From Syntrophus aciditrophicus SB (lineage in GTDB: Bacteria > Desulfobacterota > Syntrophia > Syntrophales > Syntrophaceae), in NCBI RefSeq assembly GCF_000013405.1, contig NC_007759.1, positions 1,985,001-2,049,000 on the forward strand: a stretch of DNA of 64,000 bases, in the 5' to 3' direction. The position numbers and the translations under genes are program-made. The notes below the pieces were generated by a model that saw only the letters and a program-made list of their open reading frames with translations, made no database searches and was not told the DNA's origin. Below are positions 55,880 through 64,000 of this stretch, piece after piece; the stretch's first letter is position 1; each line of letters starts with the position of its first letter.

Positions 55880-55891
55880 GGTATACCGATA
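55880..55891. promoter_or_regulatory. 12-bp palindrome over the -10 box (candidate operator)
   Basis: TCGGTATACCGA is a perfect palindrome that contains the -10 hexamer of the locus promoter; an adjacent 8-bp palindrome AACCGGTT lies at 55873-55880 over the predicted start site. Position is ideal for repressor binding. Confidence 0.5.
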
Positions 55892-55910
55892 TTCCCTTAC
55901 GGTGTCAAGA
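55882..55910 (-). promoter_or_regulatory. Sigma-70 promoter of the envelope-protein locus
   Basis: Minus-strand TTGACA (55910 to 55905), exact 17-base spacer, TATACC (55887 to 55882). Predicted start near 55875 with a leader of about 160 bases before the 55715 ATG. Confidence 0.7.
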
Positions 55911-55975
55911 GTAATATAATGGATTGGATTAAGGATATATACTTAGATGGGTTCCAGTGGGGATGTACTGATGGA

Positions 55976-56839
55976 TCAGCTCTTCAAATCGACCTCTTTG
56001 CGGATGACGGAGAGATAATCATTCAGCGCTTCCGTCCAGTGGCGCATGGCATGCCCTGTGTCCCGGAAATATTTCTCGCAATTGAGCACACTGTAGGGAG
56101 ACCGACAGGCGGGTCGCGCCAGCTTATCTGAAGTAGTCGGCCGAACTTCAACATCGAGGATGCCTGAGGATTTCAGAATCCGGCAGGCAAACTCATACCA
56201 GGTGCATTGGCCGCTGTTCGTCACATGATAAATTCCAGAGTGGCCGCCTTCAATAAGAAAGCCCACCGCATCGGAAAGATCGGCGGAATATGTCGGACAG
56301 CCCCTTTGATCATCTACGACATCCAGAACCGGATCTGTTTCCGCCCTGGCCAGGATAGCCCGCACGAAATTTTTTCCATTTTTCCCATACAGCCAGGCTG
56401 TCCGGATCAGGAGATGATCGCACCCCGCTTCCTGCAGTCTTTTTTCGCCTTCCAGCTTAGACAGTCCGTAGACATTGAGCGGATCACAGAAATCTTCCTC
56501 TGCGTAAGGCGTTTTCCTGCGGCCGTTGAAGACGTAATCCGTACTGAAATGAACAAGTTTGATTCCCATATCGCGGCAGATCAGGGCAAGATGCCCCACA
56601 CCCAGGGCATTGACCGCAAAGCATTCTTCCCTGCGGGTCTCGCAGGCATCCACATCGGTAAAGGCCGTCGCGTTCACTGCAAGATCAGGTTTGATGCTCA
56701 GGATAGCCTGACGACATGCATCGTAAGACGTAATATCGATTTCAGGAATGTCCTGTCCAGCAACCTCATGGTTTGCCTGCAGCCGCATCATCAGCTCCGA
56801 TCCGAGCATGCCGCGATGACCAAAAATGAGAATCTTCAT
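55976..56839 (-). CDS. rfbD: dTDP-4-dehydrorhamnose reductase
   Basis: NADPH-dependent reduction of dTDP-4-keto-L-rhamnose to dTDP-L-rhamnose for surface polysaccharide. 287 residues, extended SDR fold: GHRGMLGSELM nucleotide loop, FSTDYVFNG with the catalytic YxxxK supplied by YGLSKLEGEKR, and RTAWLYG. The other rml genes are not in the window, so this copy stands alone. GGAAACC just before the ATG. Follows truA on the same strand after about 50 bp. Confidence 0.93.
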   Translation of the reverse strand: MKILIFGHRGMLGSELMMRLQANHEVAGQDIPEIDITSYDACRQAILSIKPDLAVNATAFTDVDACETRREECFAVNALGVGHLALICRDMGIKLVHFSTDYVFNGRRKTPYAEEDFCDPLNVYGLSKLEGEKRLQEAGCDHLLIRTAWLYGKNGKNFVRAILARAETDPVLDVVDDQRGCPTYSADLSDAVGFLIEGGHSGIYHVTNSGQCTWYEFACRILKSSGILDVEVRPTTSDKLARPACRSPYSVLNCEKYFRDTGHAMRHWTEALNDYLSVIRKEVDLKS

Positions 56840-56888
56840 GGTTTCCGGACTATTTTCCTTTCTTCTCCCGTCGAGTTCATCAGGATGT

Positions 56889-57632
56889 TCAATAGCTTAC
56901 TTTCTGAAGAAAAAGTCCCTGAGGCGGCGCCGTGATCCCGGCACATCCCCGATCTTTCGCTTCCAGAATGTCCCGCATAATTTCCGACGAATCCTGCCCC
57001 GCACCGATCTCGACCAGGGTCCCGACGATATTGCGGACCATGTGTCGAAGAAAGCCGTCAGCCTCGACACTGATCGTGATCACCTGTTCAGTCTCCCTTT
57101 CGATCTCCGCCCGGATGATGGTCCGGACGCAGGACTTCACGTCGCTGCCTGCCGCACAGAAGGAGGTAAAATCATGCTTTCCGCACAGCAGAGAGATGGC
57201 CCCGGCCATTTTTTCAAGGTCAAGACAACAGCGTATAAACCAGGCGGAATTTCTCTGCAGGGGCGACCGTACCGGTGAATTCAGAATACGATAAAGATAG
57301 CTTTTACTTTTCGCAGAATACCGGGAATGAAACTCCTCATCCACATCTTCCGTCTCTCTGATCACAATATCCCCGGGAAGCAGGCTGTTGAGGCCCCGTA
57401 AAAGATTCGCCGCCGGAATCCGGGATGATGTCCGGAAGTTGGCTACCTGGTTGAGCGCGTGAACACCGGCATCGGTCCTGCCCGATCCATGGAGGATTAC
57501 GGGTTCCTGTGTAATCCGCGCGATACTTTCCTCCAGAATTTTCTGTATGGTCGGCAGATTCCCCTGACGCTGCCAGCCCCTGTAGGCCGTCCCGTCATAT
57601 TCAAGAACCAGCTTGATGTTTCTTCTTGTCAT
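56889..57632 (-). CDS. truA: tRNA pseudouridine synthase A
   Basis: Forms pseudouridine at positions 38-40 of many tRNAs. About 247 residues, full length. The catalytic Asp is in GSGRTDAGVHA and the N-terminal EYDGTAYRGWQ is the family start. Family N-termini place the start at the ATG at 57632, but AGAAGGG lies directly against it, so the longer form from 57668 or 57662 cannot be excluded. Downstream of pgk with no terminator in the 100-bp gap, so it may share the pgk promoter. Confidence 0.94.
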   Translation of the reverse strand: MTRRNIKLVLEYDGTAYRGWQRQGNLPTIQKILEESIARITQEPVILHGSGRTDAGVHALNQVANFRTSSRIPAANLLRGLNSLLPGDIVIRETEDVDEEFHSRYSAKSKSYLYRILNSPVRSPLQRNSAWFIRCCLDLEKMAGAISLLCGKHDFTSFCAAGSDVKSCVRTIIRAEIERETEQVITISVEADGFLRHMVRNIVGTLVEIGAGQDSSEIMRDILEAKDRGCAGITAPPQGLFLQKVSY

Positions 57633-57736
57633 CCCTTCTTTTATTCCGTCATCACAACCCATGATCATCGGCTGTAAAGTCCTGCGCCGCAGACTGCAAC
57701 GGACTCCACCATCCCGACTTCGGCGGCATGACTCCT

Positions 57737-59008
57737 TTATTTGTCATTTAACGCCTTGACTCCGGGAAGTTCCTTGCCTTCAACAAGCTCAAGCGATGCA
57801 CCGCCGCCGGTTGAAATATGAGACATTCTGGCAGCGACACCGGCCTTTTTGACCGCTGAAACGGTGTCTCCACCGCCGATCACTGTAATCGCATCCGGAA
57901 GTTCGGCAAGTATCGCTGCTATATTGATTGTGCCTGCCGCAAAATTCGGGAACTCAAAAACTCCCATGGGGCCGTTCCAGAACACGGTCTTTGCTCCGAC
58001 AAGAGCGTCCCTGTAATTTTTCAGTGTGGCGGGGCCGATGTCCATCCCCAGCCACCCGTCTTCTATCGTGGCGCCTGTCGAAATCCTGAATTCGGCTTCG
58101 GCTGAAAACTCTTTTGCAACGAGATGATCAGCCGGGAGCAGAAGCGTAACCGTCTGCTCTTTTGCTGTCGCAAGAATCTTCTTTGCCGTTTCGATCTGAT
58201 CTTCCTCGACAAGCGACTTGCCGACAGCAATCCCTTGGGCCTTGAGAAAGGTGTATGCCATGCCGCCGCCTATGATCAGTTTTTCTACCTTGTAGAGCAG
58301 GCTTTCGAGCACTGCTATTTTGGAAGAAACTTTCGCGCCGCCGATAATCGCGACAAAAGGCTTCGCCGGGGCTTTCAGAACTTTTCCCTGAAGGAATTCA
58401 AGCTCTTTTTCCATGAGAAAACCCGCCACCGCAGGCAGATACCGGGCGATTGTTTCGGTGGACGCGTGCAGCCGGTGGGCGGTTCCAAACGCGTCATTGA
58501 CATACACGTCGCCGTAACCCGCAAGGATCTTGGCCATTTTTTCACGCTCAGAAAGGTCTTTCGAGGTCTCTTCCTTATGGAACCGTGTGTTCTCAAGGAG
58601 CAGCACGGCGCCGTCCTTAAGGCCGCCCACCATCTTCTTTGTCTCGTCGCTCAGGCAGTCAGGCGCCAGCGCAACCGGCTTCCCAAGCAGCTTTGAAAGG
58701 TGTGCGGCGACAGGCGACATCTTGCATTTGCCTTCGATGTATTTCTCTTCATCAAAGGGTTTGCCATCCTTTTCCGCCTTCTCACGCGCCTTGGCAGCGT
58801 CTTTTTCAGGGTCGCCAAGATGCGACATCAACACAAGGCTCTTTGCCTTACTGTCAAGAATATATTTGATTGAAGGCAGTGCGGCGGCAATGCGTGTATC
58901 ATCCTGGATGACGCCATCCTTGAGCGGAACATTGAAATCAACACGCATGATCACACGTTTTCCTGCGAATTCGATCTCACGAATCGTTTTTTTGGAAATT
59001 CCCATCAT
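57737..59008 (-). CDS. pgk: Phosphoglycerate kinase
   Basis: Interconverts 1,3-bisphosphoglycerate and 3-phosphoglycerate with ATP formation. 423 residues, somewhat longer than the 390-400 usual in bacteria. Conserved: RVDFNVPLKDG, VNDAFGTAHR, GGAKVSSKI, NGPMGVFE and GGGDT.. with STGGGASLELVEGK. Two oddities: the HLGRP motif, whose Arg is part of the basic patch for 3-phosphoglycerate, reads HLGDP, and it is followed by a charged 20-residue insertion rich in Lys and Glu before the next helix. Similar variants occur in spirochaetes as far as I recall, suggesting transfer. GGAGGA precedes tandem ATGs (59008 and 59005). Has its own promoter. Confidence 0.95.
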   Translation of the reverse strand: MMGISKKTIREIEFAGKRVIMRVDFNVPLKDGVIQDDTRIAAALPSIKYILDSKAKSLVLMSHLGDPEKDAAKAREKAEKDGKPFDEEKYIEGKCKMSPVAAHLSKLLGKPVALAPDCLSDETKKMVGGLKDGAVLLLENTRFHKEETSKDLSEREKMAKILAGYGDVYVNDAFGTAHRLHASTETIARYLPAVAGFLMEKELEFLQGKVLKAPAKPFVAIIGGAKVSSKIAVLESLLYKVEKLIIGGGMAYTFLKAQGIAVGKSLVEEDQIETAKKILATAKEQTVTLLLPADHLVAKEFSAEAEFRISTGATIEDGWLGMDIGPATLKNYRDALVGAKTVFWNGPMGVFEFPNFAAGTINIAAILAELPDAITVIGGGDTVSAVKKAGVAARMSHISTGGGASLELVEGKELPGVKALNDK

Positions 59009-59180
59009 TATTCCTCCCTGAAACGTTCTTTTGAGTCAATAACGTTGCTGCTTATCCTGCCGGCAATATTCAAATGAAAGAAGATTAAAGTCATTCTTAA
59101 TGCCGTGTTGTCAGAACTATTCGAAAATGCCTGCATTTCATTTTTCGGGAAAAATGGTTATCAATAAATTTAAACGTGGA

Positions 59181-59210
59181 ATTATACTTTTTTAGATGAT
59201 AAATGGTCAA
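59181..59210 (-). promoter_or_regulatory. Sigma-70 promoter of pgk
   Basis: Minus-strand TTGACC (59210 to 59205), 18-base spacer, consensus TATAAT (59186 to 59181). Predicted start near 59175, leaving a leader of about 165 bases, in which I see no riboswitch. Confidence 0.75.
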
Positions 59211-59298
59211 TTCAAAAAAGACATCATGATGGGGTATTATGAGATATTAAAACCCTGTTCCCCTTTTAAAATCAAGAAAAAGCATTTTGTGGAGGAGT

Positions 59299-60870
59299 AT
59301 GAACACGGAAAATTACGAGGGCATGACAGCGGGAAAAATTCGGGAATTTGAAAAAAGGAAAGAAGCCCTGATGCTTATGGGCGGCGACGAGATGATCAGA
59401 AAACAGCACGAACTCGGCAAACTGACCGCAAGGGAACGGCTGGATCTGCTTTTCGACAATGGGTCTTTCCAGGAAGTCCAGCTCTTTACAAAACATCGTT
59501 CCACACTTTTCGGCCTCGACAAGAAGGAAATTCCCGCGGATGGCGTCATTACCGGATTCGGCGAGGTAAACGGCCGTGTCGTCTTTGCGGCGGCTCAGGA
59601 TTTCACCTGCTCCGGCGGCAGTCTTGGGGAAATGCAGGCAAAGAAGATCTGGAAGGTGATGGATATGGCCATCGCAGCGGGGAAACCCTTTGTTTCCCTG
59701 AACGACTCCGGAGGAGCGCGCATTCAGGAAGGCGTCCCCGCTCTTGAAGGATATGGAGGAATTTTCTACCGGAATACCCTCGCCTCCGGGTATATCCCCC
59801 AGATTACCGCGACCATGGGGCCGACCGCCGGCGGGGCCGTTTATTCACCGGCATTGACGGACTGGATATTCATGGTCAAGAAAAGCAGTTACATGTGCAT
59901 CACGGGCCCGGATGTCATCAAGGCCGTTATCGGTGAAGAAGTCACCACCGAAGCCCTGGGAGGCGCCGTCGTTCATTCCACCAAAAGCGGCGTATGTCAT
60001 TTCGCCACAAATGACGACCAGGACTGTATCAATAAAATTCGAACCCTGTTGTCTTATCTCCCGGACAGTTGTCACAGTCCCCTTCCTCTTCTGCCAACGT
60101 CTGACACCCCGGATCGCGAATGCCTCGAACTGGACGAAATCATTCCTGATAAACCTTCAAAAGGCTATGACATGAAAAAGGTTATCCTGGAAATCGCCGA
60201 TAATGCAGAAATGATGGAACCTCATGCCGGATGGGCCAGGAACATCATCGTCGCATTTATTCGCATCATGGGGCGTCCTGTAGGGGTCATCGCGAACAAC
60301 CCCAGTTTCGGCGCCGGCGTACTCGATGTGAATGCTTCAGACAAGGCGGCGCGCTTCATCCGTTTCTGTGACGCCTTCAACATCCCCCTGCTGACGCTTG
60401 CCGATGTCCCCGGTTACCTTCCCGGCACACGTCAGGAATGGGCGGGAATCATCACACATGGAGCCAAAATGCTCCATGCCTATTCCGAAGCCACAGTGCC
60501 CAAACTGACGGTCGTCATCCGCAAGGATTACGGCGGCGCCTACATCGGCATGTGCAGCAAACAGCTCGGCGCGGATTACGTCATGGCCTGGCCTTCCGCG
60601 GAAATTGCCGTCATGGGAGCGGATGGCGCTTGTAACATTGTGTATCGCAAGGAAATCCAGACGGCGCCGGACCCCGCGGCCAAGCGGAAGGAACTGGCCT
60701 CCGCTTACGAAACTCAGTTCAACAATCCTTACTTTGCCGCCGGACTGGGAATTGTGGATGAAATCATCCTGCCCAGAGAGACCCGTAAGCGAGTCGCCTT
60801 CCTGTTAGAAACCTTTAAGGAAAAGAAGGAAACCCGGGTGACAAAAAAGCACAACAATATTCCGCTTTAA
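59299..60870 (+). CDS. Acyl-CoA carboxylase/decarboxylase carboxyltransferase subunit
   Basis: About 523 residues with the two crotonase-like halves of the PccB/MmdA/AccD5 family. It transfers a carboxyl group between carboxybiotin and propionyl-, methylmalonyl-, acetyl- or glutaconyl-type CoA. Oxyanion holes lie in the GGSLGEMQ and GGAYIGMCSKQLGAD segments; LNDSGGARIQEGVPALEGYGGIF is diagnostic. No biotin carboxylase, biotin carrier or membrane decarboxylase gene adjoins it, so its partner is elsewhere and the direction (carboxylation or sodium-pumping decarboxylation) is open. ATG at 59299 with GGAGGAG upstream. Followed by a terminator, so it is a single-gene transcript. Confidence 0.92.
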   Translation: MNTENYEGMTAGKIREFEKRKEALMLMGGDEMIRKQHELGKLTARERLDLLFDNGSFQEVQLFTKHRSTLFGLDKKEIPADGVITGFGEVNGRVVFAAAQDFTCSGGSLGEMQAKKIWKVMDMAIAAGKPFVSLNDSGGARIQEGVPALEGYGGIFYRNTLASGYIPQITATMGPTAGGAVYSPALTDWIFMVKKSSYMCITGPDVIKAVIGEEVTTEALGGAVVHSTKSGVCHFATNDDQDCINKIRTLLSYLPDSCHSPLPLLPTSDTPDRECLELDEIIPDKPSKGYDMKKVILEIADNAEMMEPHAGWARNIIVAFIRIMGRPVGVIANNPSFGAGVLDVNASDKAARFIRFCDAFNIPLLTLADVPGYLPGTRQEWAGIITHGAKMLHAYSEATVPKLTVVIRKDYGGAYIGMCSKQLGADYVMAWPSAEIAVMGADGACNIVYRKEIQTAPDPAAKRKELASAYETQFNNPYFAAGLGIVDEIILPRETRKRVAFLLETFKEKKETRVTKKHNNIPL

Positions 60871-60977
60871 ACAGGCTGCAAGATGCGTTTCAGATGAAGC
60901 GGAAGATATTTTATGGAAGACGCAAACGCGTTATTCCGATTTTGATTTTCTATGAGAGTTATCTGACCAGTTAAAGC

Positions 60978-61025
60978 AGGCTCGTCCGAAATGCATGTAA
61001 ATCAAGCCGGATGAGCCTCTTTTTT
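60978..61025 (+). terminator. Rho-independent terminator after the carboxyltransferase gene
   Basis: Stem AGGCTCGTCCG / CGGATGAGCCT, 10 of 11 pairs plus one G-U, followed by CTTTTTTT-like run ending at 61025. Confidence 0.8.
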
Positions 61026-61081
61026 CAGCATACTGGAATCATTTATCCACTGAAAATCTGAATAAGCAAGAAAAAGGAAGG

Positions 61082-62542
61082 TCAGGAAAAGTTTCCCTGC
61101 ATATTGAGCGCTTTTTTCAGTCGTTCCTTGACGGATTGCTCGCCCAGAAGGACAAAAATTTTATCGAGTTCCGGTCCCCTGGTCGTCCCTGTAAGGGCCG
61201 CCCGGACGGGCATGAAAAGCCTTTTTCCCCTGGCGCCGGTTACCTTGCGAAGTGCAGTCATGACTTGCGAATAAAAATCTTCATGGGAAAATTTCCCTTC
61301 CTCGATGAGTTGCAGCAATGTCCGGAGAACCATCTGTGTTTCTGTTTCCCGAAGAACTGCGGCAGCATCTTCATCAATCCGGACAGGCTCTTCAACAATC
61401 ATCTTCACATAAGATCCGATATCGGCCAACGTGGTCAAGTTGGGCTTCACGGCCTCCACCATCCGATCCAGCCATGGAGTTTCCCATTTATTCACGTCAT
61501 AGCCGGCTTTCTCGATAAACGGTCTCAATCGCTCTATTAACTTGATGGCTGGCTCTTCATGAATGTAAAGGCTGTTCATCCAAAGCAGTTTGTCCTCATC
61601 GAACACGGCGCCGCTCTTGCCGGCCCGATCCAACGAAAAGGCGGTGATGATTTCCTCCAGTGAACAGACCTCCCGACCTTCGCCGATGGAACTGCCAAGA
61701 AGAGCAAGATAATTCAAAAGCGCCTCGGGCAGTATGCCTTTCTCGCGAAACTCACGTACGGAAACGGAACCGTGCCGTTTGCTCAACTTCGTGCGATCCT
61801 TTCCCAGAATAAGGGAATGATGGGCAAATTCAGGCGGCTCGAAACCTAGCGCTTCATAGAGCATCAACTGGATCGCTGTATTGGAAAGATGGTCTTCTCC
61901 CCTGATGACCGTGGAAATTTCCATAAAGTGGTCGTCGATCACCACGGCAAAATTATAGGCTGGAGTACCATTCGACCGAACGATAATGAAATCGCCGACT
62001 GCCTCCCCCTGAAATTTCATCGTTCCCCGGATGAGATCCTGAAACAGGACAGGCCCCTGTGAGACCCGGAATCGCCAGGTCGGCCTCCTTCCCTGGGCTT
62101 CCAGTCTTCTTCTGTCTGCTTCGGTCAGATTGCGACATTTACCCATGTAGCGGGGCGCCATTTTCCTGGACAGCAGAGATGTCCGTTCCAGCTCCAACTC
62201 GTCCTCGGTACAGTAACAGGGATAAACTCTTCCGTCCTTTTGCAGGTTCTTCAAGAAGGATTCATAGAGATCCAGCCTCTCGCTCTGGCGGTAGGGTCCA
62301 ACTTCCCCCTTCCCGTCCGGCCCCTCGTCCCAATCCAGAGAAAGCCATTTCAAGTCGTCAATCAGCCTGGCCTCAAAAGCCCTTGTGGATCGCTGCCGGT
62401 CCGTATCTTCAATCCGCAGGATCAGCTTACCGCCATAGTGTCTTGCATACAGCCAGTTGAAAAACGCGGTCCGCGCGTTTCCAATGTGGAGCTCCCCGGT
62501 AGGGGAAGGGGCAAAACGGACTCTCGGCTTGGTACTGTTCAT
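61082..62542 (-). CDS. gltX: Glutamyl-tRNA synthetase
   Basis: Class I synthetase, 486 residues. HIGH-type motif in PSPTGELHIGNAR near residue 12 and KLSKRHG as the KMSKS-type loop near 247. Length fits the bacterial family. Whether it is discriminating (Glu only) or also charges tRNA-Gln cannot be decided without the anticodon-binding residues being compared. The ATG shares one base with the ispF stop (TAATG), so the two are coupled. Confidence 0.96.
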   Translation of the reverse strand: MNSTKPRVRFAPSPTGELHIGNARTAFFNWLYARHYGGKLILRIEDTDRQRSTRAFEARLIDDLKWLSLDWDEGPDGKGEVGPYRQSERLDLYESFLKNLQKDGRVYPCYCTEDELELERTSLLSRKMAPRYMGKCRNLTEADRRRLEAQGRRPTWRFRVSQGPVLFQDLIRGTMKFQGEAVGDFIIVRSNGTPAYNFAVVIDDHFMEISTVIRGEDHLSNTAIQLMLYEALGFEPPEFAHHSLILGKDRTKLSKRHGSVSVREFREKGILPEALLNYLALLGSSIGEGREVCSLEEIITAFSLDRAGKSGAVFDEDKLLWMNSLYIHEEPAIKLIERLRPFIEKAGYDVNKWETPWLDRMVEAVKPNLTTLADIGSYVKMIVEEPVRIDEDAAAVLRETETQMVLRTLLQLIEEGKFSHEDFYSQVMTALRKVTGARGKRLFMPVRAALTGTTRGPELDKIFVLLGEQSVKERLKKALNMQGNFS

Positions 62543-63021
62543 TAATCCTGATTCTCCTTAACCAAAGCCACGGCAAAAACCGCAACCCCCTCCTGCCGAC
62601 CGACAAATCCCATTCCTTCATTGGTCTTGGCCTTTATGTTGATCCGGTCTGAAGGCATTTTCAACACCCCGGCAATCTTTGACTTCATATCCGGAATGTA
62701 GGGCATCAACTTCGGTCTTTCCATAATTACGGTGCTGTCGATATAGTCAATGGCAAAGCCTTTTTTATCAACCATCTCAAGGATTTTAGAAAGAAGTTTC
62801 AGACTGGAGATTCCGGAATAAGCCGGGTCGGAATCGGGGAACTGAAAACCGATGTCGCCTTCGGAAATGGCACCAAGGAGTGCGTCGCAGATGGCGTGAG
62901 TCAATGCGTCGGCGTCAGAGTGACCTGTAAGGCCGAACTCATGAGGGATCTCAACGCCCCCGAGGATCAACTTCCTTTTTGCAGCCCATCGATGACTGTC
63001 ATATCCGCATCCGACCCTCAT
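62542..63021 (-). CDS. ispF: 2-C-methyl-D-erythritol 2,4-cyclodiphosphate synthase
   Basis: MEP-pathway isoprenoid enzyme, 159 residues. GYDSHRW start with Asp and His zinc ligands, GLTGHSDADALTHAICDALLGA and the trimer-lining GDIGFQFPDSD are all present. GGGAG seven bases before the ATG. Between ispD (119 bp upstream) and gltX, an arrangement common in proteobacteria. Confidence 0.97.
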   Translation of the reverse strand: MRVGCGYDSHRWAAKRKLILGGVEIPHEFGLTGHSDADALTHAICDALLGAISEGDIGFQFPDSDPAYSGISSLKLLSKILEMVDKKGFAIDYIDSTVIMERPKLMPYIPDMKSKIAGVLKMPSDRINIKAKTNEGMGFVGRQEGVAVFAVALVKENQD

Positions 63022-63140
63022 GCCGATCTCCCGTCAATTTTCCCAGTCTGTTTTTTTTGCGCCATCAGGGTTATCCCCTGATTTCATTATCCCCAGACCC
63101 TTTCAGGGTTTTTCTACTTCCGAACCCGGACGGGGAGCAT

Positions 63141-63845
63141 TCAAATCCTGCCTTCTTCCTTTTTAAGGAATGCTTCTGCCAGGATAAGATCATCCGGCGT
63201 GGTTATCTTGATATTTGTGCAGCTCCCTGGAACGACCTCGACTGGAATGCCCAGGCGTTCGACGAGACTGGCGTCATCCGTGCCGTAATAATCATCCTGA
63301 ACGGCCTTTTTGTATGCCTCTTGAATGATACGGCGGTGAAAGGCCTGGGGAGTCTGAGCCAGCCAGATCCTTTTCCTGTCAAGCGTTACGGAAATATGTC
63401 CGTCAGAATGGACTTCCTTTACGGTATCCATGGCCGGAACGGCAGCAATTGCAGCCCCGGACCGATGAGCCGCGTCAATGACCCGCGAAAGGATTTTTTC
63501 TGTTACAAAGGGGCGCACGCCATCATGAATAACAACAATTTCATCTTTTTCTACAACACACTTCAGGCCGTTTCTCACAGAATCCTGCCTTTCCCTGCCG
63601 CCGGCAACAATTCCTCTGATTTTTGTCAGTTGATAGGGTTTTTCGATGTTATCCCGGACAAAGACCATGTCGCTGTGCGGAACGACCAGCAGGATTTCGT
63701 CGATCAGGGGAAACTGCTGCAGTCTCAGCAGTGTATGGACAAGAACCGGCATCCCGTTTATTAAAAAATACTGTTTCGGGTTCGAACTCTGCATGCGCCG
63801 GCCTGAACCGCCGGCAGGTACAATGGCGACCACTTTTGGTTTCAT
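63141..63845 (-). CDS. ispD: 2-C-methyl-D-erythritol 4-phosphate cytidylyltransferase
   Basis: MEP-pathway enzyme, 234 residues. Nucleotide-binding loop AIVPAGGSGRRMQ at the N-terminus (Gly-rich, Arg/Lys catalytic), IVVIHDGVRPFV near 104 and AQTPQAFH near 155. No ribosome-binding site precedes the ATG; it overlaps a TGA of a short upstream frame (ATGA), hinting that an upstream gene in the next window stretch or a leader frame couples to it. Confidence 0.96.
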   Translation of the reverse strand: MKPKVVAIVPAGGSGRRMQSSNPKQYFLINGMPVLVHTLLRLQQFPLIDEILLVVPHSDMVFVRDNIEKPYQLTKIRGIVAGGRERQDSVRNGLKCVVEKDEIVVIHDGVRPFVTEKILSRVIDAAHRSGAAIAAVPAMDTVKEVHSDGHISVTLDRKRIWLAQTPQAFHRRIIQEAYKKAVQDDYYGTDDASLVERLGIPVEVVPGSCTNIKITTPDDLILAEAFLKKEEGRI

Positions 63846-64000
63846 CTGAAATCAGCACCGATATTCCACTTTCGCACCCGAGCAAACTCTAAGACGTCTC
63901 CATGATCGGCGTCTCGATAAATATCGTGTACACTTGTGCCGCCTCGACTGTGACGCCCTGATTTCATGTCCGATCCGGAATTGTGATGATAGAAAACTCA
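63846..64000. other. Right edge, no gene recognised
   Basis: 155 bases to the window end. A 41-codon minus-strand frame (63842-63967) ends with its TGA overlapping the ispD start, but it matches no family and is preceded by an in-frame stop at the edge, so it is not called. Confidence 0.5.

Noticed and set aside
63842-63967. 41-codon minus-strand frame ending in ATGA overlap with ispD
   Set aside because: Tempting because of the coupled junction, but no family features, weak start signal and an in-frame stop just upstream at the window edge.
1-64000. Mobile elements, prophage or CRISPR arrays
   Set aside because: No transposase, integrase or phage genes and no spaced direct repeats were seen.

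Overview
The window looks like chromosome from a strictly anaerobic, Gram-negative deltaproteobacterium, most likely a syntroph of the Syntrophus type. This is inference from gene content: a beta-oxidation pair (3-hydroxybutyryl-CoA dehydrogenase and a crotonase), a stand-alone carboxyltransferase of the propionyl/methylmalonyl-CoA family, an ADP-forming-type acyl-CoA synthetase fused to an acetyltransferase, a MetF-MetV fusion next to FolD, a Cam-type gamma carbonic anhydrase, a UGA-encoded selenoprotein, and many signal-peptide-bearing lipoproteins and TPR proteins. I saw no rRNA, tRNA, CRISPR array, insertion sequence or prophage.

Layout. 0-9.3 kb: 3' end of a eukaryotic-type isocitrate dehydrogenase, rlmN, a lytic transglycosylase, a TPR lipoprotein/HD hydrolase/small protein group, a LysM protein coupled to a PP-loop tRNA-thiolation-type protein, and a DUF4301 protein. 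9.3-15.7 kb: a 700-bp divergent gap with an orphan terminator, then hbd-crotonase behind a good sigma-70 promoter, folE2-nadE, a small zinc-ribbon protein and an HNH protein. 15.8-21.2 kb: YtxH/DUF948 stress-type membrane proteins, two tandem Ala/Pro-rich lipoproteins, and a translationally coupled HyuA-like / histone-deacetylase-like / carboxymuconolactone-decarboxylase-like cassette. 21.4-27.2 kb: metF-metV and folD, a PfkB kinase, the carbonic anhydrase with coaE, and the selenoprotein. 27.3-34.8 kb: acyl-CoA synthetase, ftsH, glgP. 35.1-44.7 kb: coaX, birA, nadC, valS, a TPR/SLH-like lipoprotein, miaA, mutL.

44.8-55.9 kb is the most unusual part. Seven or eight consecutive minus-strand genes encode exported or lipid-anchored proteins with LPP20/FlgT-like, CsgG-like, DUF799-like, TPR, fibronectin type III and parallel beta-helix regions, together with a metallo-beta-lactamase-fold enzyme. 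A sigma-70 promoter whose -10 box sits in a perfect 12-bp palindrome precedes it. The first gene carries an apparent one-base frameshift. I read this as an undescribed envelope or surface-assembly locus.

55.9-64 kb: rfbD, truA, pgk (own promoter, atypical substrate motif), the carboxyltransferase with its terminator, and ispD-ispF-gltX. Functions are inferred from recognisable motifs; no searches were run. Start positions were chosen by ribosome-binding site and family N-termini and often differ from the longest open frame.
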